Assembly (NCBI RefSeq): GCF_949628265.1
Contig: NC_088790.1
Span: 2,980,545-3,044,544, forward strand
Length of the DNA stretch: 64,000 bases
Direction: 5' to 3'
From: Cloeon dipterum
Lineage: Eukaryota; Arthropoda; Insecta; Ephemeroptera; Baetidae
Position 1 is the first letter of the stretch. Each line of letters opens with the position of its first letter. Below, in pieces: positions 59,628-64,000 of the stretch. Made by a program: the position numbers and the translations under genes. Under the pieces are notes generated by a model. It searched no databases, was not told the origin of the DNA, and worked only from the letters and a program-made list of their open reading frames with translations.

Positions 59628-60152
59628 GTCAGTATGCCAATCGATTCCTTAAGGTCGAATTAGTTAAAATTGCCGAATCACTCAGTCGACAACTCGACAA
59701 AAACGTGCCAAAAAGCGGAGAAAGCGTAAAAACGGTTACTTTCGCGGTTTTTTGGTTTGAATAACCAGAAGTGACCAATCAGAGAAGGAAGTGGTTCTCT
59801 CTGATTGGCTAGATCGGGACAGCAGCGCCACAGCGTAATTGGTTTTTCTTACTATAATTAGGAATAAGGGTAATTATTATATGTGTTAGACGGGAAGCTA
59901 AATTAAAAACTCCCTTCCCTGCGCTCTATCTATTCGCACATTTTAAATTTGGTGTGGCATTTAGGCTGGTTCAGGCGCTGCAGTCTTGATCTTAGGCAAA
60001 AGCAACCTAAGATATGGCGTTCTTGTAACAAACTTCAAACCAATAACCGCCAGAAAGCAACGGTTTTTACGTTTCCTCCGATTTGTGGATTTCCGACCAA
60101 GTGATTCGACTGTGTAATCTAATTCGACCCTCAGGAATCGATTGGCACTGTC
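59628..60152. mobile_element. Family 2 CCAAT-bearing MITE-like element, full-length copy
   Basis: Left end gtcagtatgccaatcgattc with cttaaggtcgaattag; right end ttcgaccctcaggaatcg then attggcactgtc. These form an imperfect terminal inverted repeat. The interior carries gtgaccaatcagagaagg, ctctgattggctagatcg, cagcagcgccacagcg and ccgccagaaagcaacgg. Length about 525 bp, no coding frame. Confidence 0.75.
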
Positions 60153-61349
60153 AAATACGAAATTCGCTTGACTTTTCCCTTTACTTTATGGTGGTGACAA
60201 GATAAAAAAGGGCCCCGTTCAGATTCAGACGCTGCAATTTTTATCAATTACCGAGAGAACGATACAATTGAAAGAGGAAAAAAAATCGTGGCGCGCTTCA
60301 TTTATTTGTGGTGACAGTTACTAATGGAGCGGCAGCCGTAATGGAGCATAAATCAAGACCGAACTCGACTTTTCGCTGATAAAACAATCGTGCCAGCGTA
60401 AATCAAGCGCGAGAGCCGAAATAAATATAGACTCGGGTCTCGGTCTCTCCGCTCCGCTCCGCAATGCAGCACCAATAATTTACGCAGGTCACACAGCGAA
60501 TCTGGGTGCGTGCGTTGATGATTTACGAAGGTGCATAAATTAAGAGTCGTCGCGGATCTCGCTATTTGCATCATATGAGAAAGCGAACGAGGCGTTTCGC
60601 CCTCGCGCGCAAAATGATAATATTTGCGTAACCTGCTCCTGCGCTGCAGCTTAAACACGTTTCGCGGGCGTCTATTTGCTCCCGCTTTATTTTGCTCCCT
60701 CGGCTAATTTTAAATGCCAACATTATACCTGGAGCTGCAGCTTGTTTGTGTGCTTCTACGTTTATCTACACACGGCGGCTGGGCGAAGAGGGGCGAGATC
60801 GAGACTCGAGAAATGTTTTTCGCATCTGCAGCAGCGCTCGATCCGCTCGCTATATATATAGCTCAAAGTGAAACTTTGCGAATGTTGCCACGAATTTGTT
60901 GTTGGCATTAATTACATTCCCGTGTGTGGCATATCTCTACAAATTTGGTTTCCATATCTGCAATTAACAGTTTGAGTTACAGTCCAATGAATTGCCCTCA
61001 CACTGGTATGTCAATAAAAGAGTAGACTACACTGCTCACATTGTCAATTTTGGGCGATTCTCCGAATCCTCTGCTTCACAAATTTTGAAATTCAGCTCTA
61101 CTCTACATACTTTCACATAAAATATGCCCAAGCTCCGTTATGGGACGCCTGATGTCTGGTTTTCCGAAATTTAATTAACTGGATGTCAAACATCGCTATG
61201 TGATATGTGAAGCATAACTTCAGGGATATAATAATCGATTTTTGCTTAAAAATATTCGTTTATTGGTGTTTTAGGACATAATTGTGAAGAGAAAAATAAA
61301 CGGAATATATATTGAACTGAAATACGCACGCCAGATTTTCTGTGAATAA
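60153..61349. other. Intergenic DNA without recognised genes
   Basis: No recognisable coding exon, RNA gene or repeat copy. Confidence 0.35.
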
Positions 61350-62050
61350 CCGACCACTGGAAGAGGGCGTAACCCACGGTAAATTTAAATAGGGGCGTGG
61401 TTCCTCGCAATATTGAAAAAGATGACGTGGCACGTATGTTGCAAGATGCGGGAAATCGTAAAATTTTTCGTTTAGTAGTCAGAATACGCGGGGAACTTTG
61501 AAATGTAGGCGTTGTTCCTCTGAAAATTATGATAAGAAGGCGTGGCACGTGTTGTAAAGCGCGGGAAAGTCCCAAACTTTGACGTTTTTACAGAAAACTC
61601 TTAAGAATTTTGAAATAGGGGTGTGGTAACATGGAAAATTAAAATAGAAGGCGTGGCACGTGTGTCGCTAAGTTGGGAAAAATCGTAATATTTGACACTT
61701 TATTCTGTAAACTGGCAAAATTTTTGAAATAGAGGCATGGTTCTCCAGAAAATTATACAGAAGGCGTGTCCCGTGCTGCAAACGGGGAGAATCGATCGTA
61801 ATATTTTTCGTTTAATTCAGTCAGAAATTCGCGGGAATTTTCAAATGAGGGCCAGTGTACCTCAGAAATATACGATAAAAAGGCGTGGTACGTGTCAAAA
61901 AGCGCGGGAAATCGCAAAATTTGACGTTTTTACAGAGAAATCACAGGAAATTTGTGATGGGGGCATGTTTCCTTGAAAAATTGGATAATAAGGCGTAGCA
62001 ATAGTGTCGAAATGCACAGGAAAATCACTAAATTGTCTAAATTTGATCTC
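61350..62050. repeat. Tandem array of about 110-120-bp GGCGTGG units
   Basis: Six divergent units. The marker ggcgtggcacgtg or a variant occurs near 61427, 61542, 61652, 61763, 61883 and 61992, a period of 110-120 bp. Each unit has a gcgtggt phrase, then aaggcgtggcacgtgt, an aagcgcgggaaa phrase and a tttgacgttttta phrase. This is the clearest array of a family whose short blocks are scattered through the window. Confidence 0.8.
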
Positions 62051-63460
62051 TTCAACGAGAACAATCTTGATTAAATTATAGATATACTTGTTTTGCAAAA
62101 ATAATCAAAAATATGTTGAAAATGTCAAAATTCATGGTTCGTGTTAATTTATTTTATGGTCTGAACATCAGGTATATGAGACGCGGTCTGGAAATAGCGC
62201 AAGCACACGAATCCTCATCATATTCAGAAACCAATTTTTATTCCAATCTTGGTTCCAAGAGCGCGGCAAGCAATCTTCTTGCTTCTCCTAGATTTGCGCG
62301 CACACACTCACTCCCGCACTACTTGCGACGTGCGTCTCAAAGCCACAAAGTTCCCTCTTGTGACACCGTTAATAGAGGTGCAGCAAAGCGTGGACGACGC
62401 TTGTTTAAACTTCTCGCCGTGTGTGTCTACGGAATGCCAGCCGGACCAAAACTTTGGCTCGGAATATGCGGGCAATGGAGCAAACGCAAATGAAAACGTG
62501 CAGTGCAATCAGTCGAGGCCCCAGGCGGTGCCGCGTGCGGTGTGCTCGAGTCAAACACGCGTCAATAAGTCCAATTAGACACGCAGAACAAGCGCGACGC
62601 TAACAACCCCCAGCCAGCCTGTGCGAAACATGCACGCAAAATCCACCCCAACCCCCAATACCTGCTGCCGCGGAACGCGACGGGAGGTTTTGATTGATTG
62701 CGACGGCTGATGGTTCAGCTATTTCGCTGCAAGCTTTGATCACTTCATTTCATCAGGCGCAGCAAATTCCTCGCTACTGTAAACGGCTGACAGCTTATTC
62801 GCGAAATTATTTGTCTCAAAAACTCTAAATGAGGAATATGACAAGGAAATTTGGTGAAAATGAAAATAATGATATTCAAACTTTGGCTTTGTCCTCCAGG
62901 GCTGGGGTTTCCTGAAATATTCCCTTACATGACATCCATTTGTAAAATTTACTTGTGTTGCACTAAAGAGACACAAAATCCTGGAAATTGCTTGTTGCCA
63001 ATGCATGAACTCATCCCTTAGGAGGATTCAGTTGAAGCAAAAATTGAGCTAAGTAGCAATTTAAATTTTTGAGAAAAGTGGCTGCGGAGTTAAACGTGCT
63101 TTTCAAATGGTGAGAGGACTATCTCCTTACTCGAAATCTGGTTTTATTTCACAACAAAGAGTTTCCCTAAGAGGTTTCACCACGCTGTTGGACAGATCTC
63201 GACGAAAGAAATCGAAATCTGCCAAGAAAATGTGGTCAAGCGCTGGGTATTTTGGAGAAAATTTGAAATTTTTGAAATTTTTCTGTAAGCAGCAAGGTAA
63301 TTATTTGCTTAAAACAATTTATAACAATTTTTTATGCATCAACTGCTTAAATTCCATCCGACAATTCAAATAATTTTCAACTGTCGCCCAGTATCGATCC
63401 ACTTTAATGTATTTATGACAAAGCAGTGTGAGAATAAACATCCAATAAATAATCACATTA
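62051..63460. other. Intergenic DNA without recognised genes
   Basis: Frames up to 126 codons (62113-62493) lack any recognisable domain. Nothing else supported. Confidence 0.35.
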
Positions 63461-63740
63461 TAGCGCCCTGGTCCTTTTGCGCGCTTTTTTGGCGCATGCG
63501 TGTGAGAAATCATATTTCTTTTGTTTCGCTGTTTTTTGTGTTCACTTTTGACGACTCAATTTCGCATGTTAATCGACACAATCATACCGCTTTCGTAACT
63601 TACCCCTAAAGTGAGGGTTCGAGGATTTAAGTCACGAAAGCGGTGCGTGTCGATTTACATGTGACAATGAGTCATCAAAAATGGCGGGACAAAATAAATA
63701 TGATTTCTCACACGCATGCGCCAAGGGGCGCAGGACGCTA
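63461..63740. mobile_element. Palindromic MITE, third type
   Basis: Termini tagcgccctggtcc and ggcgcaggacgcta are imperfect inverted repeats. Inside them, ggcgcatgcgtgtgagaaat on the left is answered by atttctcacacgcatgcgcc on the right, and accgctttcgt by acgaaagcggt nearer the centre. The 280-bp element is palindromic for most of its length. It shares the GCGCATGCG motif with family 1 but not its other sequence. No coding frame. Confidence 0.75.
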
Positions 63741-64000
63741 ATAAACCCAGAAATGTGTTTTCGCCTGAAATACCATATAAAATGAGGGGAAAGCTAAAAT
63801 TTCCCAGATTGGTGACCAAATTTGTGAGGAAATCGCTTAAAAGACGTGTCCCTACTCTAAAATCATAATTTATTTTACAATTTGTGGATTTTTTCATCAA
63901 AATGCGCACACCATTTGGATACATCACGACGAGAGGGATCAAAATCGAGCGAAAAATTTGGCAAAATCTGTTCCTCACTCCTGATTTCATCATTGCACAT

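Overview
This is a window of animal nuclear DNA, most likely from an insect or another arthropod. The evidence is: spliced genes with many introns of about 50-65 bp, AT-rich non-coding DNA, abundant small non-autonomous inverted-repeat elements, a Dicer-1 with the degenerate helicase seen in insect Dicer-1, and Argonautes that fit the Ago2 (siRNA) branch better than the very conserved Ago1 branch. The species cannot be named from the sequence alone.

Layout. 1-9.3 kb is gene-dense. It holds the 5' part of Dicer-1 (minus strand, running off the left edge), a shared upstream region of about 460 bp, a complete two-exon par-6 (plus strand), a MITE cluster, and a complete six-exon FAXDC2-like fatty acid hydroxylase gene (plus strand) whose fourth intron holds one MITE nested in another. 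From 9.3 to 38.3 kb I find no convincing protein-coding exon, only dispersed repeats, MITEs, a long foldback element, microsatellites and a few GC-rich or TATA-containing promoter-like stretches. From 38.3 to 50.4 kb lies a tandem segmental duplication of about 6 kb per unit. Each unit carries a complete 18-exon Argonaute gene with an intact DEDH catalytic tetrad. From 50.4 to 64 kb the sequence is again without recognisable genes and rich in repeats.

How the parts relate. Dicer-1 and two Ago2-like genes are small-RNA pathway genes within 50 kb of each other. Par-6 is a polarity scaffold and FAXDC2 is a membrane di-iron hydroxylase; neither has an obvious link to RNAi. The two Argonaute copies share exon structure. 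Parts of them, introns included, are nearly identical, while the N-terminal repeat region, two introns and one splice donor have diverged. This suggests an old duplication followed by gene conversion and local divergence.

The most interesting observations are the Argonaute pair (an 18-nt coding repeat expanded in copy B, a GC splice donor, patchy gene conversion), a Dicer-1 N-terminus with degenerate ATP-binding motifs, and two related MITE families. One MITE family carries NRF-1-like palindromes and the other carries NF-Y-like CCAAT motifs, so each could spread promoter elements. All exon boundaries come from reading frame, GT/AG signals and remembered family alignments; no search was run.
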